Assembly: GCA_017632775.1 (NCBI GenBank)
Contig: JAGBQR010000038.1
Location: forward strand, 1-64,000
DNA length: 64,000 nucleotides
Origin: Oscillospiraceae bacterium
GTDB taxonomy: Bacteria; Bacillota; Clostridia; Oscillospirales; Oscillospiraceae
Reading direction: 5' to 3'
A program made the position numbers and the translations under genes. Of the stretch, positions 15,524 through 24,679 are shown piece by piece; within the stretch, counting starts at the first letter, position 1; the number at the start of each line of letters is the position of its first letter. Under the pieces are notes generated by a model. It did not search any database. It saw only the letters and a list, made by a program, of their open reading frames with translations, and was not told the origin of the DNA.

Positions 15524-16852
15524 TCAGTATCCGAAACGCGGACGCTCTTTCCGGATCACAAAGATCATGATCACAAACACACACAGATCAGACGTCACCA
15601 TGGACAGCCAGATCCCGTCGTTTCCAAGGATCAGCGGCAGCACAAACACGGCCACCAGCTGAAACACAAAAAGGCGCAGCGCGGAAAGGATCCCGGAAAT
15701 CATGCCGCTGTTCAGAGCCGCGAAGAAATTGCAGCCAAAAATGTTGAAACCGGCGAAGAAATAGCTGAGCGCATACAGTCGGAGCGCCCGTGTGCTCAAT
15801 GCCAGGAAGACGGGATCGTATCCGGCGAAGATCGAGGCGATCGCGCCCGCCCCCAGGATCGCGACGGAACTGAGTGTGACAGATGCCGCAGCAACCAGTA
15901 CGGTACTCTTCCGGAACAGCCCCTGCAGCTCCTCTTTGAGGCCGGTGCCGTAATGATAGCTGATGACCGGTGCGGCGCCCATGGCATACCCGAGATAGAC
16001 CGCCACAAACACGAAGTTCACATACATGATGATCCCGTATGCGGCGACTCCGTATTCCCCGATGTATTTCATCAGCTGCAGGTTGAACACGATGGCCACG
16101 ACAGACATGGCAATGTTCGTGATGAATTCCGCCAGTCCGTTGCTGGCCGCTTTGAAGAATTCCCGCGGCATGAAGCGGGACCGGACAAAGCGCAGCGGGC
16201 TGGTGCGGGAGCGAAGGAAAAAGATCAGCGGACCGATACCGCCCACGCACTGGCCGATGCAGGTGGCAGCAGCCGCTCCGACAACCCCCTTTTTCAGCAC
16301 GGCAATGAAGAGCCAGTCCAGGATCATGTTCGTAACACCCGCCGCTACCGTGAAGGCGAGTCCGAGATTCGGCCGCTCCGCGGCGATCATAAAACTCTGG
16401 AATCCGTATTCGAGGATGAAGGCCGGAAGCGCAAGAAGAAGGATCCTCGCATAGGATATGCACAGCGGCATCATGCTCTCCGTCGCGCCGAAAAAGCGTG
16501 CGGCGGCCGGAAGCAGGAGTTCCCCTGCAATCATGAAAATAAATCCCAGAACGATCATGCTTCCGACCAGCATGGAAAAGATCCGGTTCGCCCGTTCTTC
16601 CTCGCCTCTCCCTCTCACGAGGGAAATCAGGGCACTTCCACCCACGCCCAGCAGCGCGCCGACCGCTCCGAAAATCATGCTGAACGGCATGATCAGGTTG
16701 ATGGATGCGAAGGCTGTTTCTCCTGCTACATTGGATACGAAAAGCCCGTCCACCACACCGTATATGGAGGTGAACAGCATCATCACAATGGAGGGGAATG
16801 TGAACCGGATCAGTTTTTTATATGTGAAATGATCAGACAGGGTGATCTTCAT
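15524..16852 (-). CDS. MATE-family efflux transporter (first of three)
   Basis: 442 residues, 12 predicted helices in two six-helix halves. FTFPSIVMMLFTSIYGVVDGLFVSN is the typical opening, and ALISLVRGRGEEERANRIF the loop after TM3. MATE proteins export drugs or metabolites with Na+ or H+. The gene overlaps the upstream MarR gene by 20 bp, so the regulator very likely controls this exporter. RBS GAAGGAG lies 10 bases before the ATG, inside the MarR frame. Confidence 0.92.
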   Translation of the reverse strand: MKITLSDHFTYKKLIRFTFPSIVMMLFTSIYGVVDGLFVSNVAGETAFASINLIMPFSMIFGAVGALLGVGGSALISLVRGRGEEERANRIFSMLVGSMIVLGFIFMIAGELLLPAAARFFGATESMMPLCISYARILLLALPAFILEYGFQSFMIAAERPNLGLAFTVAAGVTNMILDWLFIAVLKKGVVGAAAATCIGQCVGGIGPLIFFLRSRTSPLRFVRSRFMPREFFKAASNGLAEFITNIAMSVVAIVFNLQLMKYIGEYGVAAYGIIMYVNFVFVAVYLGYAMGAAPVISYHYGTGLKEELQGLFRKSTVLVAAASVTLSSVAILGAGAIASIFAGYDPVFLALSTRALRLYALSYFFAGFNIFGCNFFAALNSGMISGILSALRLFVFQLVAVFVLPLILGNDGIWLSMVTSDLCVFVIMIFVIRKERPRFGY

Positions 16853-17300
16853 GCGGGTCCTGCTCCTTCTGTCCCGGTTCGCCGGAAGCTCTTTTTGTGA
16901 ACTCGAGGTAAAAGCGCCTGTTCAGGTCCAGAAAGAGTGTCTGCTCTTCCTGCGGCATGCTGTCCATGATCTCATTCTCGATCTGAATGACCGGTTCGAT
17001 CTTCTCCTTCAGAAAAGCTCTGCCCGCATCCGTCAGAAAAATGCAGGTGTTCCTGCCTTCTCCGGGCAGCAGGTACATCAGGCCCTGCCTTTCCATTTTC
17101 CGTATCGCGGAATTGACGGTCGTTTTCCCGATCCCGCTTTTTTTATACAGCACGCTCTGCCTGCATCCCTCTCCCTCCTCACACAGGATATAGAGGATAT
17201 TGAACGCACAGGCTGATATCCCCAGACGTGCGGCCACATCATGGTATGCTCTGGCCGTGTTCCGCATGATATCATTGAGTTCCTTCATCCTGACCTTCAT
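16833..17300 (-). CDS. MarR-family repressor
   Basis: 155 residues with the winged-helix core (FNILYILCEEGEGCRQSVLY, then GIGKTTVNSAIRKMERQGL). MarR proteins are dimeric and release DNA when a phenolic ligand or oxidant binds. It is first in an operon with a MATE exporter. The perfect inverted repeat around its own -10 is almost certainly its operator. The start has GGAGG seven bases upstream. Confidence 0.92.
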   Translation of the reverse strand: MKVRMKELNDIMRNTARAYHDVAARLGISACAFNILYILCEEGEGCRQSVLYKKSGIGKTTVNSAIRKMERQGLMYLLPGEGRNTCIFLTDAGRAFLKEKIEPVIQIENEIMDSMPQEEQTLFLDLNRRFYLEFTKRASGEPGQKEQDPHEDHPV

Positions 17301-17321
17301 TCCGGTACCTCCGTAAAAAAA

Positions 17322-17368
17322 TGTCCGAAATCGTACGACACTATAGTACGATTTCGGACATCAGTCAA
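17322..17368 (-). promoter_or_regulatory. MarR promoter with perfect palindromic operator
   Basis: Promoter: TTGACT (17363-17368), 17 bp, TATAGT (17340-17345). A perfect 15-bp inverted repeat (TGTCCGAAATCGTAC at 17322-17336 and its complement at 17346-17360, 9-bp spacer) spans the -10 box and most of the spacer. A dimer bound here would exclude RNA polymerase. Confidence 0.88.
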
Positions 17369-17435
17369 GTCCCATATCTGCATCGCCGCAGGCGTCCTCC
17401 CCCGTATACGGCAGAGACTCCGCTTCTTCCGTTTT

Positions 17436-17915
17436 TTATCCCTGTTTTTTCCTGGCTTTCGCCGTGAAGTCCGGCACACTGATCCGAATGACTGTGACCG
17501 GGGCCGCCATCTGTTCCGTGAACACAAAATCCCTTCCCGTCTGGTTTTTCATCAGGAGTGAAAGGCCATGGATCTTTTCCCGCGCATCAACGACGGTCTC
17601 CGCGGTGCCGCGGCCGATCACCGATGCATACGCAGCGCCGTAACGGCAGGCTTCCTCTCCGGCGGAAAGGAGCTCTACTTCGCATTCAAGTTCTACACAG
17701 ACGTGCGGATCTTTCCGGATCAGATCCAGCTTATGCCCTTCTCCGGCGCCATGGCAATAGAAGACCATCTTCCCGTCCGCATACTCATACCCGTAATGAA
17801 GCGGCACAACATAAGGGTATTTCCCGTCAAACAGGCCCAGATGCAGATACTTTGCCTTTCCGATGATGTCCAGGATCTCTTCGATCCGGGTTATTTCCCG
17901 GTCTTTTCTTCTCAT
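17436..17915 (-). CDS. PNPOx-fold flavin-binding protein (NimA-like)
   Basis: 159 residues. The opening MRRKDREI and the HGAGEGHKLDLIRKDPHVCVE segment are typical of the pyridoxamine-phosphate-oxidase-like family that includes nitroimidazole-resistance NimA proteins; they bind FMN or heme. Whether this one reduces nitro compounds cannot be told from sequence. Its ATG overlaps the stop of the upstream acetyltransferase (ATGA), so the two are translationally coupled. Confidence 0.88.
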   Translation of the reverse strand: MRRKDREITRIEEILDIIGKAKYLHLGLFDGKYPYVVPLHYGYEYADGKMVFYCHGAGEGHKLDLIRKDPHVCVELECEVELLSAGEEACRYGAAYASVIGRGTAETVVDAREKIHGLSLLMKNQTGRDFVFTEQMAAPVTVIRISVPDFTAKARKKQG

Positions 17916-18529
17916 TGCTGTTCCTCCTTATCCGGTCTGCTCTCCTGTTCTCCCTCGCAGAGGCACTCCTCCAGCACCTGCGGATACGGACAAACAGACA
18001 GCTGCCCGGCTTTATGCTCTCCCAGCATTTTTTCCATCCAGACCATATCGTACCAGCGTCCGAACTTATAAGCGCACTTTTTGAAAACTCCGACCATCCG
18101 ATATCCGAGATGGTCATGAAACGCAGCGCTGTTAACGGTAAGATACTCGTCCTCGGTTTCAGGGTATGCGATGCAGGCATAAAGATTGAGAATGCCCATT
18201 TTTTTCAGTTCAGTCTCCAGCGCCTCGTAGAGCATTCTCCCCAGTCCGCATTTCTGTACCCCCCGGTCCAGATAGATCGTGGTCTCGCAGGCCCAGTCAT
18301 AGGCCGCTCTCCCTTTGAACACACCGGCATAGGCATATCCTTCGATCCGCCCGTCCTTCACGAGGACCAGATACGGATACTTCTTCAGTGTGTTCCGGAT
18401 CCGTTCCCGGAATTCTTCCGGCGTCGGCACCTCATATTCAAAAGAGACAGCTGTGCTGCGGACATACGGCTCGTAGATCTCCAGCAGGCGATCCGCATCG
18501 GAAAGCGCCGCAGAACGTATTTCGATCAT
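17912..18529 (-). CDS. GNAT acetyltransferase, phosphinothricin-acetyltransferase-like
   Basis: 205 residues. IEIRSAALSDADRLLEIYEPYV at the start and SFEYEVPTPEEF are hallmarks of the Pat/Bar branch. The acetyl-CoA loop is QKCGLGRMLYEALE. Many such proteins acetylate methionine sulfoximine or other amines. The C-terminal 25 residues (Cys/Glu-rich) extend past the usual end of about 180. Confidence 0.88.
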   Translation of the reverse strand: MIEIRSAALSDADRLLEIYEPYVRSTAVSFEYEVPTPEEFRERIRNTLKKYPYLVLVKDGRIEGYAYAGVFKGRAAYDWACETTIYLDRGVQKCGLGRMLYEALETELKKMGILNLYACIAYPETEDEYLTVNSAAFHDHLGYRMVGVFKKCAYKFGRWYDMVWMEKMLGEHKAGQLSVCPYPQVLEECLCEGEQESRPDKEEQQ

Positions 18530-18590
18530 GAATGCCGCTCCCTTCCATAGTCATTCTCCATGTTTTTCATGCTCCTGCCGGAAGCACGAA

Positions 18591-19349
18591 CTATCGCTTC
18601 GTCGCGATCACGATCGGCTGATAGAAGTCTGTCTCCTCCGGAAACTTCCACTCTGCCTCCGCACATCCTGCAGCGCGGAGCAAGTGCGTGAGTTCCTCTC
18701 TGCGGGTCGCCCGGTATTCACAGGTGAACCTGCTGACGGTAAGTGTTTCTTCGTCGTCGATCATATACTGTGTGAGCCGGTAGTTATCATCGTTCCAAAC
18801 CCACGTCTGGAACGATACGCGCTGTCCCCTCTCCGTCCTGTGTATGTACGGAGGGGAATAGGGCGGTTTCTCCTTCAGCAGGCTGTCATAGTCCCGGATG
18901 CTTGCGACCAGGATGCCTCCCTGACGGAGGCGCCCCAGGATGCTTCCCACAGCTTTTTCCAGGTCTGCAGCCGTGAGCATATGCGGAAGGGCATTGTCCA
19001 TCGCGATGATGATGTCAAACTTATCTTCGAAGACCTCTTCCAGAGCGCGGAAATCTGCATGTTCAAACCGGATGGAGACGGCATTGTCCTCTGCCCTCTT
19101 TTTTGCTTCCGCCAGTTCCCCGTCGCTGATATCCGACGCGGTGACCTGCCAGCCAAGAGAAGCAAGTCCGATCGCCTGCGTTCCTATTCCGCAGGCACAG
19201 TCCAGGACACGGGCAGACCGGTCAAAACCGTTGTCCCGGAAGATTTTTTCCAGGATCTTTGCCTGTTCCTTCGTAGTCGCCCTCCAGTCCTGAAAGAGTC
19301 TATCATACCGGGTGGCAAGAGAATCGTAAAAGGTCTGTGTGATATCCAT
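18591..19349 (-). CDS. Class I SAM-dependent methyltransferase
   Basis: 252 residues. Motif I is VLDCACGIGTQAIGLA (SAM binding), with an acidic residue in ASDIS at the end of the next strand and FDIIIAMDNALPHM after it. The fold is Rossmann-like, resembling glycine/sarcosine-type small-molecule methyltransferases. The substrate is unknown. Start MDITQTFYD with GGAGG six bases upstream; it lies 13 bp downstream of the PLP-enzyme gene in the same direction. Confidence 0.88.
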   Translation of the reverse strand: MDITQTFYDSLATRYDRLFQDWRATTKEQAKILEKIFRDNGFDRSARVLDCACGIGTQAIGLASLGWQVTASDISDGELAEAKKRAEDNAVSIRFEHADFRALEEVFEDKFDIIIAMDNALPHMLTAADLEKAVGSILGRLRQGGILVASIRDYDSLLKEKPPYSPPYIHRTERGQRVSFQTWVWNDDNYRLTQYMIDDEETLTVSRFTCEYRATRREELTHLLRAAGCAEAEWKFPEETDFYQPIVIATKR

Positions 19350-19362
19350 AGTATTCCTCCCG

Positions 19363-20307
19363 TCACTGTATGGCAAAGAGTCCGCCGGCTCCGCCCGAAT
19401 GAAGGAACAGGATGTTCTCCTTCTCTTCAAAAACCTCTTCCTCTGCCATCTCCAGCAGTCCCGCAAAAGCCTTGCCCGTGTATACCGGATCGAGGAAGAT
19501 TCCTTCGCGTTCCGCCATCAGGGTGACCGCAGCGTTCCCCGCTTCCGAAGGGATCGCATAACCGGGACCGCACATATCGCGCAGGGAAAAGTCCTGCTGC
19601 GTGATCTCCATGGAAATGCCCAGCAGCTGGGCAGCTTCCCGCATCAGTGCGGGCGTGATCCGGTCAAACGGATCCGTATCGACCATCATCCCGTGCACTT
19701 TTGTTCCGGGCAGGAACAGCTTCGCGCCAAGTGCCAGTCCGGCCATCGTTCCGCCGCTGCCCTCCGCGCAGACGATATGATCAAAATGCAGGCCCTGCCC
19801 GGCGATCTCCCTGGCGCAGTCCACATATCCCAAAGAGCCCAGCGCATTGGAGCCGCCGCAGGGAATCTTGTAATACGGCTGTCCGTACTCCTTCCCGATG
19901 CGGTCCATTTCCGCATAGATATCGGCGTAATCGTCGGTATCCACAAAGCGGACTTCCGTTCCCATCAGCCGTTCCAGGAACTGATTGCCCACACATTCTG
20001 TCACACCGCGCTTTTTCAGCACAAGGACAGCTTTCATCCCCAGCTTCCCCGCGGCGGCAGCGGTAAGCATGGCATGATTGGACTGTGCACCGCCGGTCGT
20101 GAACACGATCTCCGCCCCCTGTGCACGGGCATCGGCAAGGAGGAATTCGAGCTTGCGGATCTTGTTTCCTCCGAGTCCAAGTCCCGTCAGGTCATCCCGT
20201 TTGATGAAGATGTTCCTGTGCAATAGAAGACTGATGTTTTCCAGTTTATGCACAGGTGTGGGAAAGAGGCCCAGGCGGACCCTGGGGAAGTTCTCAAGCG
20301 TTCTCAT
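19363..20307 (-). CDS. PLP-dependent D-cysteine desulfhydrase / ACC deaminase family enzyme
   Basis: 314 residues. FIKRDDLTGLGLGGNKIRKLEFLL holds the PLP Lys; TTGGAQSNHAM is the substrate-contact segment; and GSGGTMAGL binds the PLP phosphate. D-cysteine desulfhydrase makes pyruvate, H2S and ammonia from D-cysteine; ACC deaminase is a close relative, and the two are hard to separate by eye. RBS GGAGG lies about eight bases before the ATG. Confidence 0.87.
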   Translation of the reverse strand: MRTLENFPRVRLGLFPTPVHKLENISLLLHRNIFIKRDDLTGLGLGGNKIRKLEFLLADARAQGAEIVFTTGGAQSNHAMLTAAAAGKLGMKAVLVLKKRGVTECVGNQFLERLMGTEVRFVDTDDYADIYAEMDRIGKEYGQPYYKIPCGGSNALGSLGYVDCAREIAGQGLHFDHIVCAEGSGGTMAGLALGAKLFLPGTKVHGMMVDTDPFDRITPALMREAAQLLGISMEITQQDFSLRDMCGPGYAIPSEAGNAAVTLMAEREGIFLDPVYTGKAFAGLLEMAEEEVFEEKENILFLHSGGAGGLFAIQ

Positions 20308-20339
20308 GTTCGTTGATCCTCCGTTTCGGTTTTCGCCGG

Positions 20340-20379
20340 ATCCATGTTCTCCGCAGTCATTTCAACGGAGAACATGGAT
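20340..20379. repeat. Inverted repeat in the gap between SRAP and PLP-enzyme genes
   Basis: Perfect 14-bp arms (20340-20353 and 20366-20379) with a 12-nt loop and no T-run on either side. It could be an mRNA hairpin or a poor terminator for the SRAP transcript. Confidence 0.5.
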
Positions 20380-20446
20380 ATCGTATGTGTCACAGCAGAT
20401 CTCGAATGCCGTTTCCATATCCCCTGCCGGCCCGGTCAGCGCTCAT

Positions 20447-21016
20447 TCAGCCGATATGGACCAGCGGAAGAGACGGAGCTGTGAGCAGTTCTTCGGCTGC
20501 GGAAAGATCCGTCAGCCACGGGCGTACCTGCGTTTCATCGACCATCACCGGCATGCGGTCATGGAATGGAAGAACCGGTTCCTCCGCCTCCCGGGTGAGG
20601 ATCACGAAGCGGATCACACCGTCCAGGAGAAAATACAGGCCGCAGAGGTAGATCGTCCGGCCGTCTTCCGGAACGAAAAAGACCATCCTGTTCTTCTGCT
20701 CCCGGTCCCGCTCGTAGAAGCCGGTGGCCGGCAGAAGGATCCGCTGCGCTTTCAGGCTCTCGCGAAAGGTCCTCTTCATCGAAGCGGTCTCGGATCGGGC
20801 ATTGATCAGCAGCCCTCCGCCCTGAAAGGCCGGCACACCGAACGTAGCCGGGACCGCGGTGATCCGCTCGTCATGACAGACGATCGAAGGAGCGGCGCTG
20901 CCGGGCCAGATCTCCCCGACGCAGTAACGACCGGAGAAATGCTTTTCCATCCGGTCGTTCAGGGCTTCCATCCTGGGATCTGAACGGTCGAGCGTGATCG
21001 AATATCTTACGCACAT
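20447..21016 (-). CDS. SOS-response-associated peptidase family (SRAP, YedK/HMCES-like)
   Basis: 189 residues. After Met removal, Cys2 becomes the N-terminal residue that forms a covalent thiazolidine with abasic DNA sites. The other family residues are visible: NARSET, GFYE (catalytic Glu) and HDRMPV (catalytic His). The protein shields abasic sites in single-stranded DNA. The start MCVRYS was chosen because the family requires Cys2; earlier in-frame Met codons would mask it. It overlaps the upstream Nudix gene by 10 bp. Confidence 0.93.
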   Translation of the reverse strand: MCVRYSITLDRSDPRMEALNDRMEKHFSGRYCVGEIWPGSAAPSIVCHDERITAVPATFGVPAFQGGGLLINARSETASMKRTFRESLKAQRILLPATGFYERDREQKNRMVFFVPEDGRTIYLCGLYFLLDGVIRFVILTREAEEPVLPFHDRMPVMVDETQVRPWLTDLSAAEELLTAPSLPLVHIG

Positions 21017-21564
21017 GGGGACACTTCCTTTATCCCGCTGCATCGCAGGAGTTCCCAGGCTCTTTCGAGAACGGGCACTTCGCGGTTCGCGATCAGTCTC
21101 CCCAGTTTTGAACACCGGCAGGCTTCATATTCCCGCAGCGCATCCTCATAGGGAAGGCACAGAGACGTCATATGAAAATCGGTGATTTCCTGGTCGGTCC
21201 TTTCCGTTTCTCCAAAGGAGATCGCCCTGCAGAGGTAATAATGGTTGATGTTATGCCGCCGTATCAGATTGTAATAGTCGCTCACCACACCGAGTTTGCA
21301 CACGATCTCCACTTCTGCGCCGAGTTCTTCCTTCAGTTCCCGACGTATTGCCGCAGCAAGGTCCTCTCCGGGTTCCACACCGCCCCCTGATGTTTCGATC
21401 AGTGTGGCTTTCCCGAATTCATCATCGCGCCGGATCCGGACAAAGAGAAAGTTTCCTTCTTCATTGATAACGATGGCACGCACGATCACCCGGTCGTGAT
21501 CAGGCGCGGTCTCAGGCCATTCGCTGTCGCACAGACTGAGACGGAGCTCTTCCATGTTCTCCAT
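21007..21564 (-). CDS. Nudix hydrolase
   Basis: 185 residues. The Nudix box is complete: GGGVEPGEDLAAA with RRELKEELGAEV. N-terminal and C-terminal extensions are larger than in MutT. Substrate not assignable. The start at 21564 has GAGGG seven bases upstream; an ATG two codons earlier (21570) is too close to it. The pairing with the SRAP gene hints at nucleotide-damage handling (inference). Confidence 0.88.
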   Translation of the reverse strand: MENMEELRLSLCDSEWPETAPDHDRVIVRAIVINEEGNFLFVRIRRDDEFGKATLIETSGGGVEPGEDLAAAIRRELKEELGAEVEIVCKLGVVSDYYNLIRRHNINHYYLCRAISFGETERTDQEITDFHMTSLCLPYEDALREYEACRCSKLGRLIANREVPVLERAWELLRCSGIKEVSPCA

Positions 21565-21730
21565 TTTCATACCCTCGCGAGTGTTTTCCGCTGCATTTCC
21601 GCTTTTTTCCTATTGTAACACAGTCCGGCCGGATTGCAATGTTTCCTCTCTTCCCCTGCGCAGAGGTGCCGCGGCCGGATAAGCCGATCCCTTTCATCCC
21701 CTGCAAAAGTTTACCGATTTAACGCGGTGA

Positions 21731-21759
21731 TGGACAGAAGGGCCGGCAGAGGGTATAAT
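21731..21759 (+). promoter_or_regulatory. Promoter of the 2-hydroxyacid dehydrogenase gene
   Basis: TGGACA (21731-21736), 17 bp, TATAAT (21754-21759). Confidence 0.8.
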
Positions 21760-21792
21760 AATGATCAGTACAACATGAACGGAGGAGAGAAC

Positions 21793-22743
21793 ATGAAAGA
21801 ACCAGTGCAGATCATTGTAACACAGCAGCATACGAAGGAGACTGTCCGGCGTTTTGAAGCCCTTCCGGGGTGCCGCATCCTCTTCCGTGAAAACCTGCAG
21901 GCGATCCGTCCCGAGGACTGCCCGGACACGGAGATCATGGTCGGCGGAGTCACGCCGGAGCTGGTGGATAAAATGCCGAGGCTTCGTTTCGTACAGCTGT
22001 TCAGCGCCGGAGCGAACACCTATCCCTGGCTGCCGGAACAGATCATGCTCAGCAACGCCTACGGAGCATACGGCGATTCCATTGCCGAGCATATGATCAC
22101 CGTGACCCTGATGGCCATGAAACGGATGCCGGAATACATGCAGATGCAGCAAAAGCAGGAGTGGGGGCTCCTGAAGAACATCGACCGCTTTGAAGGCTCC
22201 CGGATCCTTTCCGTGGGAATGGGCGCTGTCGGCGGTTCCTACCTGCGGAAAGCCGCTGCGCTTGGTGCGCTCTGCTACGGGGTGAGACGGACAGCGCACG
22301 ACTGTCCGGATCATATCCGCAGGCTCGTGACCCCCGATGAGATGGACGAACTTCTGCCGGAGATGGATGTTGTTGCCCTGAGCCTTCCGGGCACGGATGA
22401 GGTAAAGGGCATGTTCGATGAACGCCGGCTGCGGCTGATGAAACCAGGCGCGATCCTCGTCAACACGGGGCGCGGCAACTCGGTGGTGACGGATGATCTG
22501 CTGAAAGTAATGCAGGAAGGGCATCTGAAAGCCGCCTGTCTGGATGTGATGGATCCCGAGCCGCTGCCGAAGGATCATCCGCTGTGGACCGCTCCGCGGG
22601 TATTTATCACGCCGCATATGTCCGGAGGATACCGGGCCGGTGTCAACTACGGACGTGTTCTCGATGCCGTGATCCGCAATCTGGAACTGGTGCTTGAAGG
22701 CCGCCCGCCCGTCCACCTTGTGGACCGTAAACTTGGATACTGA
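21793..22743 (+). CDS. D-isomer-specific 2-hydroxyacid dehydrogenase
   Basis: 316 residues. The Rossmann motif GMGAVGGSYLRK binds NAD(P). The catalytic triad residues can be placed: Arg in NTGRGN, Glu in DPEPLP and His in TPHMSGG. The family reduces 2-keto acids (glyoxylate, hydroxypyruvate and others). It resembles the subgroup that lacks an obvious phosphoglycerate-dehydrogenase regulatory domain. The start MKEPVQ follows GGAGGAGAGAAC; the longer frame from 21634 was rejected because it crosses the promoter. Confidence 0.92.
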   Translation: MKEPVQIIVTQQHTKETVRRFEALPGCRILFRENLQAIRPEDCPDTEIMVGGVTPELVDKMPRLRFVQLFSAGANTYPWLPEQIMLSNAYGAYGDSIAEHMITVTLMAMKRMPEYMQMQQKQEWGLLKNIDRFEGSRILSVGMGAVGGSYLRKAAALGALCYGVRRTAHDCPDHIRRLVTPDEMDELLPEMDVVALSLPGTDEVKGMFDERRLRLMKPGAILVNTGRGNSVVTDDLLKVMQEGHLKAACLDVMDPEPLPKDHPLWTAPRVFITPHMSGGYRAGVNYGRVLDAVIRNLELVLEGRPPVHLVDRKLGY

Positions 22744-22791
22744 ACCCGGCCTGTGACTTCAGGCCACAATAACAGAAGGGGGAACGGAACC

Positions 22792-23427
22792 ATGGAAAAA
22801 AGAATCATCGCAGTCAATGCCGGACCGCGGAAGGGCTGGAACACAGATACGCTGCTCACGGAAGCCGTGAAAGGGGCCGAGTCTGCCGGGGCGGCCGTGG
22901 AACGCTTCGACCTTTTCCAGCTTGAGAAATACACCGGCTGCATCTCCTGCTTTGGCTGCAAGAGGGAGAAGTTCAAAGGGCATTGTATATGCAGAGACGG
23001 TCTAACTCCCGTGCTGGACGCCGTGCGGGAAGCCGACGGACTGATCATCGCTTCACCGTGCTACCTTTCGGATTTGACAGCATCTTTCCGCGCTTTCTAT
23101 GAGCGGCTCGTCTTCCAGAACCTGACCTACAACCGTGAAACTCCCTGCTGTAACGGGCGCCTCATTCCAGTACTGCTGATCTTGACCAGCAATGCTCCGG
23201 ACACCATGTACGCAGAAAAGATGCAGGAATATCAGCAGATCCTGACCCGTTTCGTCGGTCCGGCGAAGATTTTCATCTGCGGTGAAACACTGCAGCTGAA
23301 AGATTACGCCAGCACGGACTGGCCCTGGAGCATGTTCGATCCTGAAGAAAAAAAGGCACGGCACGAGACCGTGTTCCCGCAGGAGTGCAGAAGGGTCTAT
23401 GAGCTTGGTGCCTCTCTTCTCAAGTGA
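22792..23427 (+). CDS. Flavodoxin-like / iron-sulfur flavoprotein family protein
   Basis: 211 residues. NAGPRKGWNTDTLL is the FMN phosphate loop of NADPH-dependent FMN reductases. CISCFGCKREKFKGHC has the compact Cys spacing of iron-sulfur flavoproteins, so a 4Fe-4S cluster is possible. SPCYLSDLTASFRAFYERL is the standard dimer-face helix. Its probable role is electron transfer or quinone/oxidant reduction. It likely shares the promoter of the dehydrogenase 48 bp upstream. Confidence 0.87.
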   Translation: MEKRIIAVNAGPRKGWNTDTLLTEAVKGAESAGAAVERFDLFQLEKYTGCISCFGCKREKFKGHCICRDGLTPVLDAVREADGLIIASPCYLSDLTASFRAFYERLVFQNLTYNRETPCCNGRLIPVLLILTSNAPDTMYAEKMQEYQQILTRFVGPAKIFICGETLQLKDYASTDWPWSMFDPEEKKARHETVFPQECRRVYELGASLLK

Positions 23428-23445
23428 GCACAGGAACCGGAAAAT

Positions 23446-23495
23446 AAGAGTCCGTGGAGAGCGCTTTGATCGAAAGCCGCTCTCCACGGACTCTT
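23446..23495. terminator. Long hairpin terminator between convergent genes
   Basis: Perfect 18-bp stem (23446-23463 with 23478-23495) and a 14-nt loop. The T-rich tail is clearer on the minus strand (toward TTATTTTCC). Confidence 0.8.
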
Positions 23496-23506
23496 GCTCT
23501 GTATTT

Positions 23507-24679
23507 TCAGAAATAACTGACCTTGATCCGCTTCCCCATTTTTTCGAGTGCGGCGGACAGCTGGTCGACGATGCTCATCTTCAGATTGAAGCTGATAGGC
23601 AGATCGTCGCTCTCATGGACGGGGTTCACCGCCTTGCCGACAAAGAAACTGATATCCGTAGCCTCTTCGAACAGCATCCGGCTTATCATGGAGGCTGCGT
23701 CGCGGCCATACGCCCACTCCGCGTAAAGCTCATTCTTCTCGAGCAGGTCTGCCGCATATTCGGATACTTTGCTCAGCGTGACCACACCTTCCGTGGCCAG
23801 ATCCACCCCCTCGATCTCCATGGCCGGAGGGATCTCCGGATTCACGCTTTTCCCGGAGGGGATCACTCTTTTTCCCAGATACTCCGCAGCGATCTTTGCC
23901 GTGGTTCCTCCGCAGACGATGTGCTTCCCTTCCTTTGAGAAGAACAGGGACATCATCCGCCGGTTGTCATCCCGGTTTCTCGGTGGTCCAAACAGGATAC
24001 TGACCGGATTCCTCTTCCGGATCCGTACGACACAGGCAGTCGTATCGTCCTTGGGATGGAAGGCATACTTTTTATTGCACTCGTCCACTACCTGCGTTGC
24101 AAGGGTCTTGGCCGTGTAGCCCAGGCCGGAGAGCATCTGCAGGAACTCCGCGATATCCTTTTCCGTCCAGTCACGGTTCAGCTGCCGGTCCGGACCGGCA
24201 TAGGGACAGCCGTCACTCATCAGAAGGAAGAGATCGTTCTCCTGCAGACGCACGGTAGAGGTCTTGATATGCTTGTCGCCGATCAGCCGCTCCCTCTTCT
24301 CATATTCCGTGATTTCCCCGTCCCGAATGAAGATGACATCGGGATTGTCATACTGAATGATCTCGGCGATGCTGTTCTGCACGATCCGGATGATCGAGAA
24401 GGTGGAGTAGGCGATATTCCTTTCCGAGCACACGGGAAGTGTGTCTGCTATGGTGGAAACACACTCTTCCAGCGGCATGCCCTCGGCGATCATCGTGGAG
24501 ATGATTTTTGAGGTCAGGATGGACAGAATGCTTGCTTTCACGCCGCTCCCGAGTCCATCGGCGAGGACCAGAATCGTGGAATCATCTTCAAGGCGGATCG
24601 TTTCCACGTGATCGCCGCACAGCTGTTCTCCGTCATGATTCAGGCTTTTCCAGCCGATTTCCGCACACAGGTTATTCAT
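23507..24679 (-). CDS. SpoIIE-family serine/threonine phosphatase
   Basis: 390 residues. The PP2C-like SpoIIE domain occupies about 1-220: VLADGLGSGVKASILS (metal Asp), LMSDGCPYAG and HPKDDTTACVVRI match its metal-binding Asp positions. The C-terminal 170 residues are a separate domain of unknown function. Phosphatases of this kind occur next to PAS-containing [FeFe] hydrogenases in Clostridia and are thought to pass on the redox/H2 signal. Its start overlaps the hydrogenase-like gene by 8 bp, so the two are translationally coupled. Confidence 0.9.
   Translation of the reverse strand: MNNLCAEIGWKSLNHDGEQLCGDHVETIRLEDDSTILVLADGLGSGVKASILSILTSKIISTMIAEGMPLEECVSTIADTLPVCSERNIAYSTFSIIRIVQNSIAEIIQYDNPDVIFIRDGEITEYEKRERLIGDKHIKTSTVRLQENDLFLLMSDGCPYAGPDRQLNRDWTEKDIAEFLQMLSGLGYTAKTLATQVVDECNKKYAFHPKDDTTACVVRIRKRNPVSILFGPPRNRDDNRRMMSLFFSKEGKHIVCGGTTAKIAAEYLGKRVIPSGKSVNPEIPPAMEIEGVDLATEGVVTLSKVSEYAADLLEKNELYAEWAYGRDAASMISRMLFEEATDISFFVGKAVNPVHESDDLPISFNLKMSIVDQLSAALEKMGKRIKVSYF

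Noticed and set aside
15398..16900. 500-codon + strand open frame opposite the MATE gene
   Set aside because: Low-complexity charged translation with no domain, fully antisense to a clear transporter gene.
20390..20400. Single TGTCACA near the SRAP gene as a further regulon site
   Set aside because: Only one half-site, no 11-bp partner, and it lies downstream of the gene rather than at a promoter.
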